Origin: Rhizobium oryziradicis
GTDB lineage: Bacteria; Pseudomonadota; Alphaproteobacteria; Rhizobiales; Rhizobiaceae
Direction: 5' to 3'
NCBI RefSeq assembly: GCF_001939045.1
Contig: NZ_MKIM01000031.1
Span: 1 to 64,000, forward strand
DNA: 64,000 nt
Below are positions 55,684 through 64,000 of the stretch, piece by piece. Position 1 is the stretch's first letter. Every line of letters starts with the position of its first letter. The notes beneath the pieces are model-generated. The model worked only from the letters and a program-made list of their open reading frames with translations. It did no database searches and was not told the origin of the DNA. The position numbers and the translations under genes are program-made.

Positions 55684-56294
55684 TATTCATCCTCCAGCCA
55701 TGGCACATCCGCTTCAAGGCGAAGCGCCTGCACGATGTCTTTCACTTGCGCCTGGGCTATCTCAAGTCCAAATCCGGTCTCGACCACAAAATCAGCGCGA
55801 GCACGCTTTTCCTCGTCGGGCATTTGCCGTGCCAATACCATAGCCAGCTTCTCTTCTGTCCAGCCGGGTCTTGCCAACACCCGCTCACGCTGGGTTTCGG
55901 CATCGCAACTGACCACGACAACCTTGTCCAGCTGCTTTTGGCCGCCGGTTTCAAACAGAAGCGGAATATCAAAAGCCACGAGATCGGCACCTGCCAGTTC
56001 CTGATCTTCCAGAAAGGCCTGCTGTTTGCGCCGCACCAACGGATGCACAATGGCTTCCAGCGCCTTCATCTTATCCGGATTCTGAGCCAGAGTCTGACTA
56101 AGAACAGTGCGATCCACCACGCCGTCAACAATCGCTTCCGGAAAGACCGCGCCGATCGGCTCAACCGCCTCATGGCGATAAAGTTCGTGAACGGCGGCGT
56201 CCGCATCATAGACGGGAACCCCCTCCTGACGGAAAAAATCCGCCGTGGTGGTTTTTCCCATGCCAATAGATCCTGTCAGTCCCAGCCGGATCAT
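55683..56294 (-). CDS. coaE: Dephospho-CoA kinase
   Basis: 203 residues. Last step of coenzyme A synthesis. Walker [18 protein letters not shown] is at the N-terminus, then [12 protein letters not shown] and [25 protein letters not shown] is the lid/acceptor region. It overlaps the aroE stop by 4 nt. Confidence 0.97.
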   Translation of the reverse strand: MIRLGLTGSIGMGKTTTADFFRQEGVPVYDADAAVHELYRHEAVEPIGAVFPEAIVDGVVDRTVLSQTLAQNPDKMKALEAIVHPLVRRKQQAFLEDQELAGADLVAFDIPLLFETGGQKQLDKVVVVSCDAETQRERVLARPGWTEEKLAMVLARQMPDEEKRARADFVVETGFGLEIAQAQVKDIVQALRLEADVPWLEDE

Positions 56295-57166
56295 GATGCC
56301 TCCAGATCGACAATGATCAACTGCCGCAATTCATCTGTCACCTCTGGTCGCACACCAAACCATTTTTCAAAACCCGGCACAGCCTGGTGCAGTAACATGC
56401 CAAGACCATCCACCGTTGCAAATCCTGCCTCACGGGCACGGCGCAACAACTCGGTTTCGAGAGGCACGTAGACAATATCTGTGACCACCGCATCTGCTGC
56501 CAGTTTTTCCCAGGCGATCGTCGGAAAAGCCTCGCTGTCTGCGTTTGACGCTTTCGACATTCCAAGCGAGGTGGTGTTGATCAACAGGCCCGCACCTTGC
56601 AAAACGTCGTTCAAGGCATCGAATCCGTGCCCCTCAACCGAGGGTCCAAAGCGCGTTGCCAGATCCTGCGCTTTTTCTTTTGTGCGATTGACCACATGGA
56701 TTTTGGCAATGCCCCGATTGCGGATCGCTTGAATAATGGCGCGGCTGGCGCCACCTGCCCCCAACACCACGGCGCAGTCTGTGTTGTCCCAGCCCGGTTG
56801 TTGCTGGTCAAGATTGGCAATGAAGCCATAGCCATCGGTGTTGGTGGCATGGAGTGCGCCATTTTCCAGCCAAAGCGTGTTTGCGGCACCCAATTCTTCA
56901 GCCAAGGCGTCAGGATAGTCGGCCAATTGATAGGCGGATTCCTTATGCGGAATCGTCACATTTCCACCTTGATAGCCGGAGTCAGATCTAAGCAATTTCG
57001 ATAGAAAACCCGCAAAGTCTACAGGCTCAACGGCAAGTTTTTCATAACCGCCCGAAATGCCATGCTGCTTCAGCCAGTAGCCATGGATCATGGGTGAGCG
57101 TGAATGGGTTATTGGATAGCCAACAACAAACGCATGTTTCATTTTCGTTTCACGTGAATCATGCAT
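56291..57166 (-). CDS. aroE: Shikimate dehydrogenase
   Basis: 291 residues from ATG 57166. It reduces 3-dehydroshikimate with NADPH. The substrate site is [17 protein letters not shown], the catalytic Lys is in [10 protein letters not shown], and the NADP motif is [14 protein letters not shown]. The start is a choice between ATG 57166 (MHDSRETK), which overlaps the maf stop by 8 nt, and ATG 57142 (MKHAFVVGY). The extra codons 2-8 are encoded by a parS-like palindrome (57146-57161). I favour 57166 because I recall the same MHDSRET start in Agrobacterium AroE. Confidence 0.95.
   Translation of the reverse strand: MHDSRETKMKHAFVVGYPITHSRSPMIHGYWLKQHGISGGYEKLAVEPVDFAGFLSKLLRSDSGYQGGNVTIPHKESAYQLADYPDALAEELGAANTLWLENGALHATNTDGYGFIANLDQQQPGWDNTDCAVVLGAGGASRAIIQAIRNRGIAKIHVVNRTKEKAQDLATRFGPSVEGHGFDALNDVLQGAGLLINTTSLGMSKASNADSEAFPTIAWEKLAADAVVTDIVYVPLETELLRRAREAGFATVDGLGMLLHQAVPGFEKWFGVRPEVTDELRQLIIVDLEAS
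57146..57161. other. parS-like site 5, inside the maf-aroE junction
   Basis: CGTTTCACGTGAATCA matches the consensus at 14 of 16 positions. It overlaps the maf stop codon and the first codons of aroE, so it is translated as HDSRET. Confidence 0.7.
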
Positions 57167-57758
57167 GAAGAACACCCAACTCCCGGAGTTTTTCCAGCAA
57201 CGGAAAAAGCGGAACCCCAATAATGGTGAAATAGTCGCCGTTGACCTTCGAAAACAGCTGAACGCCCATTCCCTCGATTTGGTAACCGCCAACGCTTTTC
57301 AGAATTTTGTCGCCAACTTTATCCAGATAATCATCCAGAAACTTCTCGCTAAACATCCGCACAGACATTTGTGCCTCACTCACATGGGACCAGATGATCT
57401 CGCCATCTTTCGCAAACGCCAGTGAGCTGTTGAGCACATGGGTCGCACCCCGCAAGCTGAGAAGCTGTGCCCTTGCCTGCGTCAAATCTTTGGGCTTGTG
57501 ATAAACCGTCTCTCCAAGCGCCATGACCTGATCACCGCCGAGAACCAAAGCACCCATCTGCTTTCTGCTCACCGCCAGCGCTTTTTCGCGGCCCAATATA
57601 TCCGCAAGCTGCAAAGGCGATAAAGACTGATGTTCTGCCCGCGCCTCAATTTCGCGCTCGTCAATATCGGGCGCTGCTGTGGTGAATTCCAACCCTGCCT
57701 GTTGCAACAACTGCTTACGAAAAGGGCTGGTGGATGCCAGCACGAGGGGTAGAACCAT
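57159..57758 (-). CDS. maf: Maf family nucleotide pyrophosphatase
   Basis: 199 residues. N-terminal [19 protein letters not shown] is the family signature; [14 protein letters not shown] and [23 protein letters not shown] complete the active site. Maf proteins hydrolyse non-canonical or canonical nucleoside triphosphates and have been linked to septum formation. It overlaps aroE by 8 nt and lies 34 nt after ppsR. Confidence 0.93.
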   Translation of the reverse strand: MVLPLVLASTSPFRKQLLQQAGLEFTTAAPDIDEREIEARAEHQSLSPLQLADILGREKALAVSRKQMGALVLGGDQVMALGETVYHKPKDLTQARAQLLSLRGATHVLNSSLAFAKDGEIIWSHVSEAQMSVRMFSEKFLDDYLDKVGDKILKSVGGYQIEGMGVQLFSKVNGDYFTIIGVPLFPLLEKLRELGVLHA

Positions 57759-57792
57759 AACAGCCTCGAAACGTTAAAAACCTGAATTTGGC

Positions 57793-58614
57793 TTAGCGCA
57801 GCTTGCTGCGCAGAGCAACGATTGCGGCCGCCGTCTCTTCAATTGAACGGCGCGTGACATCAATAATCGGCCAATTGTGGCGCGCGCACAGCATTCGCGC
57901 ATATTTCAGCTCTTCGGCAATGGTGGCGCGATCTGTGTAACCGCTCATATCCAGCCCCGAAACTGTGCCCAGCTCACGATGACCACGCACCTGCGAAATC
58001 CGGTCCGATGTGGCAATCAGCCCCACGATCAGAGGCGTGCTGGCGCTCAGCAAACTTGCGGGCAAAGGAACACCGGGAACAATGGGAATATTGGCGGTCT
58101 TGATGCCCCGATTGGCAAGATAGATGCTGGTGGGTGTTTTGGATGTGCGGCTGATGCCCACCAAAACCACATCAGCCTGATCATAATCATCCGTCATCTG
58201 GCCGTCATCATGATCCATCGTGTAGTTCAAGGCTTCAATGCGGGCGAAATAATCGGCGTTCATCACATGCTGCGCGCCAACCCGCCTGCGTGCCAGCGGG
58301 CCGAGATAGGTTTGAAAGGTGCCAATAATCGGCTCCATCACATTGACACTCGGCACGCCAATTTCCACACAGCGCTTATCAAGGAAATCAGCCAGCTCCG
58401 GATCAACGATTGTGTAGAGAACAATGCCTGGTTCTTTATCGATGGCGCTCAGCACAGCGTCGGCCTGTTTGCGGTTTCGCACCAGCGGATAGACATGCTC
58501 AATCGGGCTGGCGTGCAGAAATTGCACCGCAGCGGCGCGCCCCGCCGAGATCAGCGTTTCTCCTGTTGAGTCAGAAATCAAGTGAAGATGAAAGAAGTTT
58601 TTGCGGTTCTCCAC
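57793..58614 (-). CDS. ppsR: Pyruvate, phosphate dikinase / PEP synthetase regulatory protein (DUF299)
   Basis: 273 residues. The bifunctional kinase/phosphorylase signature [18 protein letters not shown] holds the P-loop, and [14 protein letters not shown] opens the protein. It switches pyruvate phosphate dikinase or PEP synthase by phosphorylating a Thr. GTG 58614 is the start. This gene is the left flank of the chromosome origin in Caulobacter, Rickettsia and rhizobia. Here too it faces away from hemE across a DnaA-box-rich gap. Confidence 0.95.
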   Translation of the reverse strand: MENRKNFFHLHLISDSTGETLISAGRAAAVQFLHASPIEHVYPLVRNRKQADAVLSAIDKEPGIVLYTIVDPELADFLDKRCVEIGVPSVNVMEPIIGTFQTYLGPLARRRVGAQHVMNADYFARIEALNYTMDHDDGQMTDDYDQADVVLVGISRTSKTPTSIYLANRGIKTANIPIVPGVPLPASLLSASTPLIVGLIATSDRISQVRGHRELGTVSGLDMSGYTDRATIAEELKYARMLCARHNWPIIDVTRRSIEETAAAIVALRSKLR

Positions 58615-59018
58615 GTTATCCTGCCCCCTCTGTTGATAAGCTTGTACAAAAGCAGGTAGCGTCGGGAAGCGATTTTAGGCAAGTGGAAAACCCCCAAGTT
58701 GTCCACAGAAGTCACCCGTCGGGACCAAGTTTCTACCGGCCTGTGGATAGAGTTTGACGCCGCACGTTTCAAATCAGTCATACCCAGCTTATCCACAGGG
58801 TGGTTCATCCAGAAAGCGCAAATCAATTCTTTGATTTTTCGAGATTTTTTTGAACCATTCCCATTGTTCTTCCAATGAGACAATATGCCATTCCACAGTG
58901 TGGATATAATCCCATAACATGGCCGCGATTTGTGGATAGTCTTTAACCCGTGCTAATCACAGACTCTTAGAAATAGAAGAAAAAAGATTCTCTCTTTTAT
59001 AATTTGAAAGGTACGGAT
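58615..59018. other. Putative chromosomal replication origin (oriC)
   Basis: 404 nt between divergent ppsR and hemE, the usual oriC position in alphaproteobacteria. DnaA boxes: TTGTCCACA 58699-58707, CTATCCACA (minus) 58742-58750, perfect TTATCCACA 58789-58797, ATATCCACA (minus) 58899-58907 and CTATCCACA (minus) 58931-58939. An A+T-rich stretch (58819-58855 and 58966-59006) could be the unwinding element. GANTC methylation sites lie at 58962-58966 and 58986-58990. TTAACCC at 58943 is a weak CtrA half-site. Gene direction switches here, as expected at an origin. Confidence 0.85.
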
Positions 59019-60053
59019 GTGAGCGTCGAAAACCGTAAGATCTTGAAGGTGCTCCAAGGCGAAACCCTGTCTCCGCCACCCATCTGGCTCATGCGTCAGG
59101 CTGGCCGATACCTTCCCGAGTATAGAGAAACGCGCAAAGTCGCCGGAAGTTTCCTCGATCTCTGTTATTCTCCAGAACTTGCCACTGAAGTCACCTTGCA
59201 GCCGATCCGCCGCTATGGCTTTGATGCGGCCATTCTGTTTTCTGATATTCTGGTCATTCCAGACGCATTAAAGCGCAATGTCACCTTCAGCGAAGGTGTC
59301 GGCCCTGAGATGACGCCCATTACGGCCGATGAGATTTATGCGCTTTCGATCAACTCGGTCTTTCCGCACCTGAACCCGGTTCTAGACACCGTTGAGAAGC
59401 TCAGAGCCACCCTCCCCCATAATACCACCCTGCTGGGCTTCTGTGGCGCTCCCTGGACGGTGGCGACCTATATGATTGCCGGTCATGGTACGCCCGATCA
59501 GGCCCCGGCCCGTTTGTTTGCCTATCGCGAACGGCAGGCATTTTTACGACTCCTGGATATTCTGGCGGATCTGTCGGCAGAATATCTTATGGGTCAGCTG
59601 GAAGCGGGCGCGGATGCTGTTCAGATTTTCGATTCCTGGGCAGGTGTTCTTGGCGAAGATGAGTTCGCTGATTTTTGCGTCGCGCCGGTCAAGCGCATTG
59701 TCGATACAGTGCGTGCCCGCCGTCCGGACGCCAAAATCATTGCCTTTGCCAAGGGTGCCGGCATTTTGTTGAAAGACTATGCGCGCAAAACCGGCGCGGA
59801 TGCCATTGGTCTTGATTGGAGCGTGCCGCTGTCGTTCGCAGCGGATCTTCAAAAAGAAAGCCCGGTGCAGGGCAATCTCGATCCCATGCTGATGATCGCC
59901 AGTGGCCAACCGATGAAGGATGGTGCCAGCCGCATTTTGGATCGGCTTGGCAATGGCCCGCTGATTTTCAATCTCGGCCATGGCATTACCCCTCAGGCTT
60001 TGCCGGAAACAGTCAGCGAGCTGGTGCGCCACGTGCGTGGGGAGACGGCGTGA
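59019..60053 (+). CDS. hemE: Uroporphyrinogen decarboxylase
   Basis: 344 residues. It decarboxylates uroporphyrinogen III to coproporphyrinogen III in haem synthesis. Hallmarks are [18 protein letters not shown] near residue 20, [15 protein letters not shown] and [17 protein letters not shown] 59019 with GAAAGG 7 nt upstream is the likely start; the frame reaches a TTG at 59004. Its promoter must lie in the origin region, which in Caulobacter drives transcription through the origin. hemJ follows after one base. Confidence 0.96.
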   Translation: MSVENRKILKVLQGETLSPPPIWLMRQAGRYLPEYRETRKVAGSFLDLCYSPELATEVTLQPIRRYGFDAAILFSDILVIPDALKRNVTFSEGVGPEMTPITADEIYALSINSVFPHLNPVLDTVEKLRATLPHNTTLLGFCGAPWTVATYMIAGHGTPDQAPARLFAYRERQAFLRLLDILADLSAEYLMGQLEAGADAVQIFDSWAGVLGEDEFADFCVAPVKRIVDTVRARRPDAKIIAFAKGAGILLKDYARKTGADAIGLDWSVPLSFAADLQKESPVQGNLDPMLMIASGQPMKDGASRILDRLGNGPLIFNLGHGITPQALPETVSELVRHVRGETA

Positions 60054-60054
60054 G

Positions 60055-60594
60055 ATGAGTGAGAGCCAAAAGAGCGCAAAGGTCGGAAAAAAAGCGCAAA
60101 CTCGCGCGGTGATAGCCCTGTTGATATTTTGCGCAATCGGGCTGTGGTTGTTTTGGCTGGGTCCGGATGAGGCCTATCTCTGGATCAAAGCGCTTCATAT
60201 TATTGCGGTGATGTCTTGGATGGCCGGGCTTTTGTATATGCCCCGGCTGTTCATTTATCACTCCGATGCGCCCAAAGGATCGGTGCAGGCAGAGACGTTT
60301 GCGGTGATGGAAAGGCGGCTGATGAATGTCATTATGCGGCCAGCCATGGCGATTTCATGGATACTGGGCCTGTATATGGCCTCTGCTTTTTTTCATTTTC
60401 AAGGCGGATGGTTGCATGCCAAGATCGCAGCCGTTCTGGCACTGACCTTGGTGAACGAATATTTCGGCAAAAGCGCCAAAGCTTTCGCCAGAGGCGATTA
60501 TGTAAAAACCCCGCGCTTTTGGCGGGCAATGAATGAAATACCCACAGTGCTGATGATCGTCATTGTGGTTCTCGTGGTGGTCAAACCCTTTTAA
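60055..60594 (+). CDS. hemJ: Protoporphyrinogen oxidase HemJ
   Basis: 179 residues with about four to five membrane helices (VIALLIFCAIGLWLFWLG, ALHIIAVMSWMAGLLYMPRL, and others). KALHIIAVMSWMAGLLYMPR carries the conserved His and the LYMPRL motif of HemJ, which oxidises protoporphyrinogen IX where HemG/HemY is absent. ATG 60055 is one nt after the hemE stop. The N-terminal ~20 residues are lysine-rich. Confidence 0.95.
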   Translation: MSESQKSAKVGKKAQTRAVIALLIFCAIGLWLFWLGPDEAYLWIKALHIIAVMSWMAGLLYMPRLFIYHSDAPKGSVQAETFAVMERRLMNVIMRPAMAISWILGLYMASAFFHFQGGWLHAKIAAVLALTLVNEYFGKSAKAFARGDYVKTPRFWRAMNEIPTVLMIVIVVLVVVKPF

Positions 60595-60599
60595 TTGAG

Positions 60600-60650
60600 G
60601 GGGACAGGTCGGAGATTTTGGTTATTTTGCGCTGAAATCGCCGTGTCCCC
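60600..60650 (+). promoter_or_regulatory. Long stem-loop between hemJ and rho
   Basis: GGGGACA (60600-60606) pairs with TGTCCCC (60644-60650), and inside it GGAGATTT pairs with AAATCGCC. No T-run follows. It begins 6 nt after the hemJ stop and lies 139 nt before rho, so it is either a stable 3' end for hemEJ or part of a rho leader. Confidence 0.5.
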
Positions 60651-60788
60651 TTGCGGCGCAGTCTGGTTTTGGCTATTTTCGCCACACAATTCTTCGAGGC
60701 ATGCATATCACGTTCTTATCGGTCCACCCGAGAGGGCCGAATTTCCCCCGCACGCCCTTCCCCAAACCGATAGATTATGGTCCCCTTC

Positions 60789-62054
60789 ATGGCTGAAATG
60801 AAGCTACAAGAACTTAAAAGCAAATCGCCAACCGATTTGCTGGCCTTCGCTGAATCGCTTGAGGTCGAAAACGCCTCCATTATGCGCAAACAGGAATTGA
60901 TGTTTGCAATTTTGAAAATGCTGGCGGCTCAGGACGTCGAGATCATCGGTCAGGGCGTGGTTGAAGTTCTTCAGGATGGCTTTGGATTTTTGCGCTCGGC
61001 AAATGCCAACTATCTGCCGGGTCCAGATGATATTTACATCTCTCCCTCCCAGTTGCGCCGCTTCTCACTGAAGACGGGCGACACGGTTGAGGGTCCGATC
61101 CGGGGTCCCAAGGAAGGCGAACGCTATTTCGCCCTTCTCAAGGTCAACACCATCAATTTTGAAGATCCGGAAAAAATCCGGCACAAGGTTCACTTCGACA
61201 ATCTCACACCGCTCTATCCGAATGAGCGGTTCAAGATGGAGTTGGAAAATCCAACCACCAAGGATCTTTCCGCCCGTGTGATTGATTTGATTGCTCCGCT
61301 CGGCAAAGGCCAGCGCGGCCTGATTGTGGCACCGCCACGCACCGGTAAAACGGTTCTTTTGCAAAACATCGCTCATTCCATCACTGCCAATCATCCGGAA
61401 TGCTACTTGATCGTGCTGCTGATTGATGAGCGGCCGGAAGAAGTCACGGATATGCAGCGCTCCGTGCGTGGCGAGGTTGTCTCCTCGACCTTTGACGAAC
61501 CCGCCGTGCGCCACGTGCAAGTTGCCGAAATGGTGATTGAAAAGGCCAAGCGCCTGGTGGAACATGGACGTGATGTTGTCATTCTGCTCGATTCCATCAC
61601 CCGCCTCGGCCGCGCCTACAACACTGTTGTTCCATCATCGGGTAAAGTTTTGACCGGTGGTGTTGACGCCAACGCCCTGCAACGCCCCAAGCGCTTCTTC
61701 GGTGCGGCGCGTAATATTGAAGAAGGCGGATCGCTGACCATCATTGCCACGGCCTTGATCGATACGGGCAGCCGTATGGACGAAGTGATCTTTGAAGAGT
61801 TCAAGGGCACAGGCAACTCGGAAATCGTTCTCGATCGCAAGGTTGCCGACAAGCGCATCTTCCCATCAATGGATATTCTGAAATCCGGCACGCGTAAGGA
61901 AGATCTGCTGGTACCGCGTCAGGATCTGCAGAAGATTTTTGTTCTTCGCCGAATTCTCGCGCCAATGGGCACCACCGATGCCATTGAATTCCTGATCGAC
62001 AAGTTGAAGCAGACCAAGACCAACGGCGATTTCTTCGAATCGATGAATACATAA
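60789..62054 (+). CDS. rho: Transcription termination factor Rho
   Basis: 421 residues. Rho hexamers unwind RNA-DNA hybrids to end transcription. The RNA-binding OB fold contains [20 protein letters not shown]. Walker A is [18 protein letters not shown], Walker B is [15 protein letters not shown] and the Q-loop region is [21 protein letters not shown] 60789 ([10 protein letters not shown]) is the family start; an ATG at 60777 is rejected. A terminator follows. Confidence 0.98.
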   Translation: MAEMKLQELKSKSPTDLLAFAESLEVENASIMRKQELMFAILKMLAAQDVEIIGQGVVEVLQDGFGFLRSANANYLPGPDDIYISPSQLRRFSLKTGDTVEGPIRGPKEGERYFALLKVNTINFEDPEKIRHKVHFDNLTPLYPNERFKMELENPTTKDLSARVIDLIAPLGKGQRGLIVAPPRTGKTVLLQNIAHSITANHPECYLIVLLIDERPEEVTDMQRSVRGEVVSSTFDEPAVRHVQVAEMVIEKAKRLVEHGRDVVILLDSITRLGRAYNTVVPSSGKVLTGGVDANALQRPKRFFGAARNIEEGGSLTIIATALIDTGSRMDEVIFEEFKGTGNSEIVLDRKVADKRIFPSMDILKSGTRKEDLLVPRQDLQKIFVLRRILAPMGTTDAIEFLIDKLKQTKTNGDFFESMNT

Positions 62055-62083
62055 AGTAAGCCGGATTCTTTTTTACGACAAAT

Positions 62084-62117
62084 GACCTCTGGTTTGAAAA
62101 AACTGGAGGTCTTTTCG
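62084..62117 (+). terminator. Terminator of rho
   Basis: GACCTC (62084-62089) pairs with GAGGTC (62106-62111), with GTTT/AAAC pairing inside, followed by TTTTCGTTT. Confidence 0.7.
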
Positions 62118-62134
62118 TTTATCTGGATAGAGAT

Positions 62135-62157
62135 TCGGTCCGAGAATTGAGGACCGA
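62135..62157 (+). promoter_or_regulatory. Inverted repeat in the mnmE leader
   Basis: TCGGTCC and GGACCGA form a perfect 7-bp stem over a 9-nt loop, 66 nt before mnmE. A GANTC site (GATTC 62132-62136) overlaps its edge. Confidence 0.4.
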
Positions 62158-62223
62158 GAGCGCAATACAGATGACGCAACGAAATAGCGGTGTGATCTGA
62201 TGCGGTTGGAAATGAGGATGCCT

Positions 62224-63543
62224 ATGGCAGGTGATACAATTTTTGCTTTGTCCACGGGAGCTCTTCCCTGCGGCGTTGCCGTCATACGTCTCTCAGGATC
62301 ATCCGTGCAAGACGTGCTTCGCGCCGTATGCGGCACACTTCCCTCGCCGCGCGTTGCAGCATTGAAATCGATTCGGGACCGTGACGGTCAAACCATTGAC
62401 CGCGGACTGGTGTTGTTTTTTCCAGGCCCCGCCTCCTTCACGGGCGAGGATTGTGCAGAATTTCATGTTCATGGCAGTCGTGCGGTTGTCGCCTCTCTGT
62501 TGTCGCGGCTGAGTGATGAAGCCAATTGCCGCATGGCTGAGGCCGGTGAATTCTCCAGACGCGCGTTTGAAAACGGAAAACTGGATCTTGTTGAGATCGA
62601 AGGTCTGGCTGATCTTCTGGCTGCTGAAACCGAAATGCAACGGCGGCAGGCCATGCAACAAGCCGATGGCAAAGCGACAGCGCTCTACAATGGTTGGCGG
62701 GAACGTCTGATCTACTGCCGCGCCATGATCGAGGCCGATCTGGATTTTTCAGATGAGGGAGATATTCCGGGGTCTGTTGCTCCCATTGTCTGGAAGGAAT
62801 TGTCGGCCTTGCGGCAATCCATCCATGAGGCCAGTCTTGATGAACGTCGTGGCGAGATTATTCGCGACGGGTTTAACGTGGTGATTGCCGGTCGTCCAAA
62901 CGCTGGCAAGTCCAGCCTGCTGAATGCTTTGGCCGGGCGCGACGTTGCAATTGTGACGCATTACGCCGGCACCACCCGCGATATCCTTCAATGCGACATT
63001 GACCTTGAAGGTTACGTCGTTCGCCTGTATGACACCGCCGGTATTCGCGAGACTGAGGAAGAAGTCGAGCAAGAAGGCATTCGTCGCGCTCTTCGCAAGA
63101 TAGAAGAGGCTGACCTTGTTCTCTTGCTTGAAGATTTGTCGTCAGAGCGGGCGGATAGTGCAAAAGGATTCGTTTCGGTTCCGTATCTATCCATTGGAAC
63201 AAAAGCTGATCTGATTGAAGCTGAAACTCAGTCTGATCGATTCGATTTGATGCTATCCAGCCAACGAGCAAGTGACATTGAATCGCTCAGAACGCTTCTC
63301 CTAAAAACGATTCGGAACCGTATCGGTTCGGGAGAATCGATTATTCCGAGCCGCCAAAGACATATTCAATGTCTTCGACAGGCGCTGGATTATATCGACA
63401 GCGCGCTGGATAGCCGCTTTGGTCTGGAAATACGCGCGGACTATCTGCGCTTGGCGTCAGATAGCTTGGGTCGGTTGATTGGTCGAGTCGATACCGAAAC
63501 ATTATTGGGCAAGATTTTCTCTGAATTTTGCGTTGGAAAATGA
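62224..63543 (+). CDS. mnmE: tRNA uridine-5-carboxymethylaminomethyl modification GTPase MnmE
   Basis: 439 residues. With MnmG it modifies U34 of certain tRNAs. The N-terminal folate-binding domain has [22 protein letters not shown]; the inserted G domain has [21 protein letters not shown] and SIGTKADL; the C-terminus ends FCVGK with the catalytic Cys. The start is one of several in-frame Mets; 62224 gives [10 protein letters not shown] and has GAGG upstream. mnmG follows in the same direction, as in most alphaproteobacterial origin regions. Confidence 0.95.
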   Translation: MAGDTIFALSTGALPCGVAVIRLSGSSVQDVLRAVCGTLPSPRVAALKSIRDRDGQTIDRGLVLFFPGPASFTGEDCAEFHVHGSRAVVASLLSRLSDEANCRMAEAGEFSRRAFENGKLDLVEIEGLADLLAAETEMQRRQAMQQADGKATALYNGWRERLIYCRAMIEADLDFSDEGDIPGSVAPIVWKELSALRQSIHEASLDERRGEIIRDGFNVVIAGRPNAGKSSLLNALAGRDVAIVTHYAGTTRDILQCDIDLEGYVVRLYDTAGIRETEEEVEQEGIRRALRKIEEADLVLLLEDLSSERADSAKGFVSVPYLSIGTKADLIEAETQSDRFDLMLSSQRASDIESLRTLLLKTIRNRIGSGESIIPSRQRHIQCLRQALDYIDSALDSRFGLEIRADYLRLASDSLGRLIGRVDTETLLGKIFSEFCVGK

Positions 63544-63556
63544 CTCACGTGAAACA
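63541..63556. other. parS-like site 6, between mnmE and mnmG
   Basis: TGACTCACGTGAAACA matches the consensus at 14 of 16 positions with a perfect right half. It includes the mnmE stop codon and lies 12 nt before mnmG. parA-parB usually lie a few genes further right, outside the window. Confidence 0.7.
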
Positions 63557-63568
63557 TTGGTGATCAAG

Positions 63569-64000
63569 ATGGCAGTGGCAAAGCAAAAATTCGATGTTGT
63601 GGTGATTGGGGGTGGCCATGCGGGTACCGAAGCTGCTAGCGCCGCTGCACGCATGGGTGCTTTAACTGCGCTGGTGACCCATAAGCGGGATACCATCGGG
63701 GTGATGTCGTGTAATCCCGCCATCGGAGGCTTGGGCAAAGGTCATCTTGTGCGTGAGATCGACGCCCTCGGCGGCGTGATGGGTCTGTGCGCTGACGCTG
63801 CGGGCATCCAGTTTCGTCTGTTGAACAGAAAGAAGGGCCCAGCTGTCCGTGGTCCTCGAACGCAGGCTGATCGGAAACTCTATCGCAATGCTGTGCAGGC
63901 CACTCTGTTCGGCCAGGACAATCTTTCCATTGTTGAAGGCGACGTGTTTGATTTGACGATCATTGATGGTCAGGTTCGAGGCGTGGTGCTGGCTGATGGG
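63569..64000 (+). CDS. mnmG: tRNA modification enzyme MnmG (GidA), 5' part
   Basis: The first 144 codons of a gene cut by the window edge. The FAD-binding motif [19 protein letters not shown] is at residues ~10-28, followed by [24 protein letters not shown], both diagnostic of MnmG. It is the FAD partner of MnmE. ATG 63569 follows mnmE by 25 nt, with a parS-like site in between. Confidence 0.97.
   Translation, partial: MAVAKQKFDVVVIGGGHAGTEAASAAARMGALTALVTHKRDTIGVMSCNPAIGGLGKGHLVREIDALGGVMGLCADAAGIQFRLLNRKKGPAVRGPRTQADRKLYRNAVQATLFGQDNLSIVEGDVFDLTIIDGQVRGVVLADG

Noticed and set aside
60029-60040. CACGTG inside hemE as a further parS (likewise near 7283 and 61511)
   Set aside because: Only the central six bases match; the flanking GTTT/AAAC arms are absent.
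60595-60801. 68-codon frame between hemJ and rho
   Set aside because: TTG start directly after hemJ, runs into the rho gene, and is better explained as a structured leader.

Overview
The window is a continuous, gene-dense stretch of the primary chromosome of an alphaproteobacterium, almost certainly of the family Rhizobiaceae (Agrobacterium/Allorhizobium/Rhizobium type). This rests on the content and order of genes: ActS-ActR, ChvI-ChvG-HprK-EIIA-HPr, hslVU next to hisB-hisH-hisA-hisF-hisE-coaA, trpF-trpB-trpA-accD-folC, DivL with its tyrosine H-box, and the block maf-aroE-coaE-dnaQ / ppsR / origin / hemE-hemJ-rho-mnmE-mnmG. No tRNA, rRNA, transposase, phage gene or CRISPR array was seen. Nearly all genes are core genes. 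The species cannot be named from the sequence alone.

Layout. 0-7.4 kb: an ornithine cyclodeaminase-family reductase, the HrpB helicase, the redox two-component pair ActS/ActR, MmcB and a lipoprotein L,D-transpeptidase. 7.4-20.2 kb: malate synthase G, a secreted DUF1402 protein, the HslUV protease, the late histidine operon ending in pantothenate kinase, a Tat-exported DUF3237 protein, the ribosome-rescue factor ArfB and PEP carboxykinase. 20.5-24.7 kb: the ChvI-ChvG envelope/acid-stress system fused in one cluster with a regulatory PTS (short HPr kinase, EIIA, HPr). 24.8-38.7 kb: AhcY, the cell-cycle pseudokinase DivL, a TsaE/sugar-kinase fusion beside the MurU-like nucleotidyltransferase, AddB-AddA recombination nuclease and thioredoxin. 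38.9-48.1 kb: folC-accD-trpA-trpB-trpF read leftward, a metallopeptidase, DUF2852, PHB depolymerase and a nitroreductase. 48.3-58.6 kb: mostly leftward genes gyrB, XRE-Smr-MltA-Tim44, (rightward fxsA, secB), dnaQ-coaE-aroE-maf-ppsR. 58.6-59.0 kb: a gene-free region with five DnaA boxes that is very probably the chromosomal origin. 59.0-64 kb: rightward hemE, hemJ, rho, mnmE and the start of mnmG.

The main themes are chromosome replication, segregation and the cell cycle. The ppsR-hemE gap has the gene context of the alphaproteobacterial oriC. Six copies of a parS-like 16-mer (centre CACGTG) lie between 7.4 and 63.6 kb, mostly in gene gaps, and one of them is read through as the N-terminus of AroE. 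DivL has Tyr where histidine kinases have His, and its upstream gap carries a perfect DnaA box flanked by two GANTC (CcrM) sites.

Two further themes are nutrient/envelope signalling and wall recycling (PTS-Ntr plus ChvGI; the TsaE-kinase fusion plus MurU). The gene gaps also carry at least two families of palindromic repeats of the kind common in rhizobial genomes. I found no clearly undescribed multi-gene system. The best leads are the parS/oriC layout, the AroE-parS overlap, the divL upstream region, a 49-codon ORF before the EIIA gene and several strong unassigned stem-loops.
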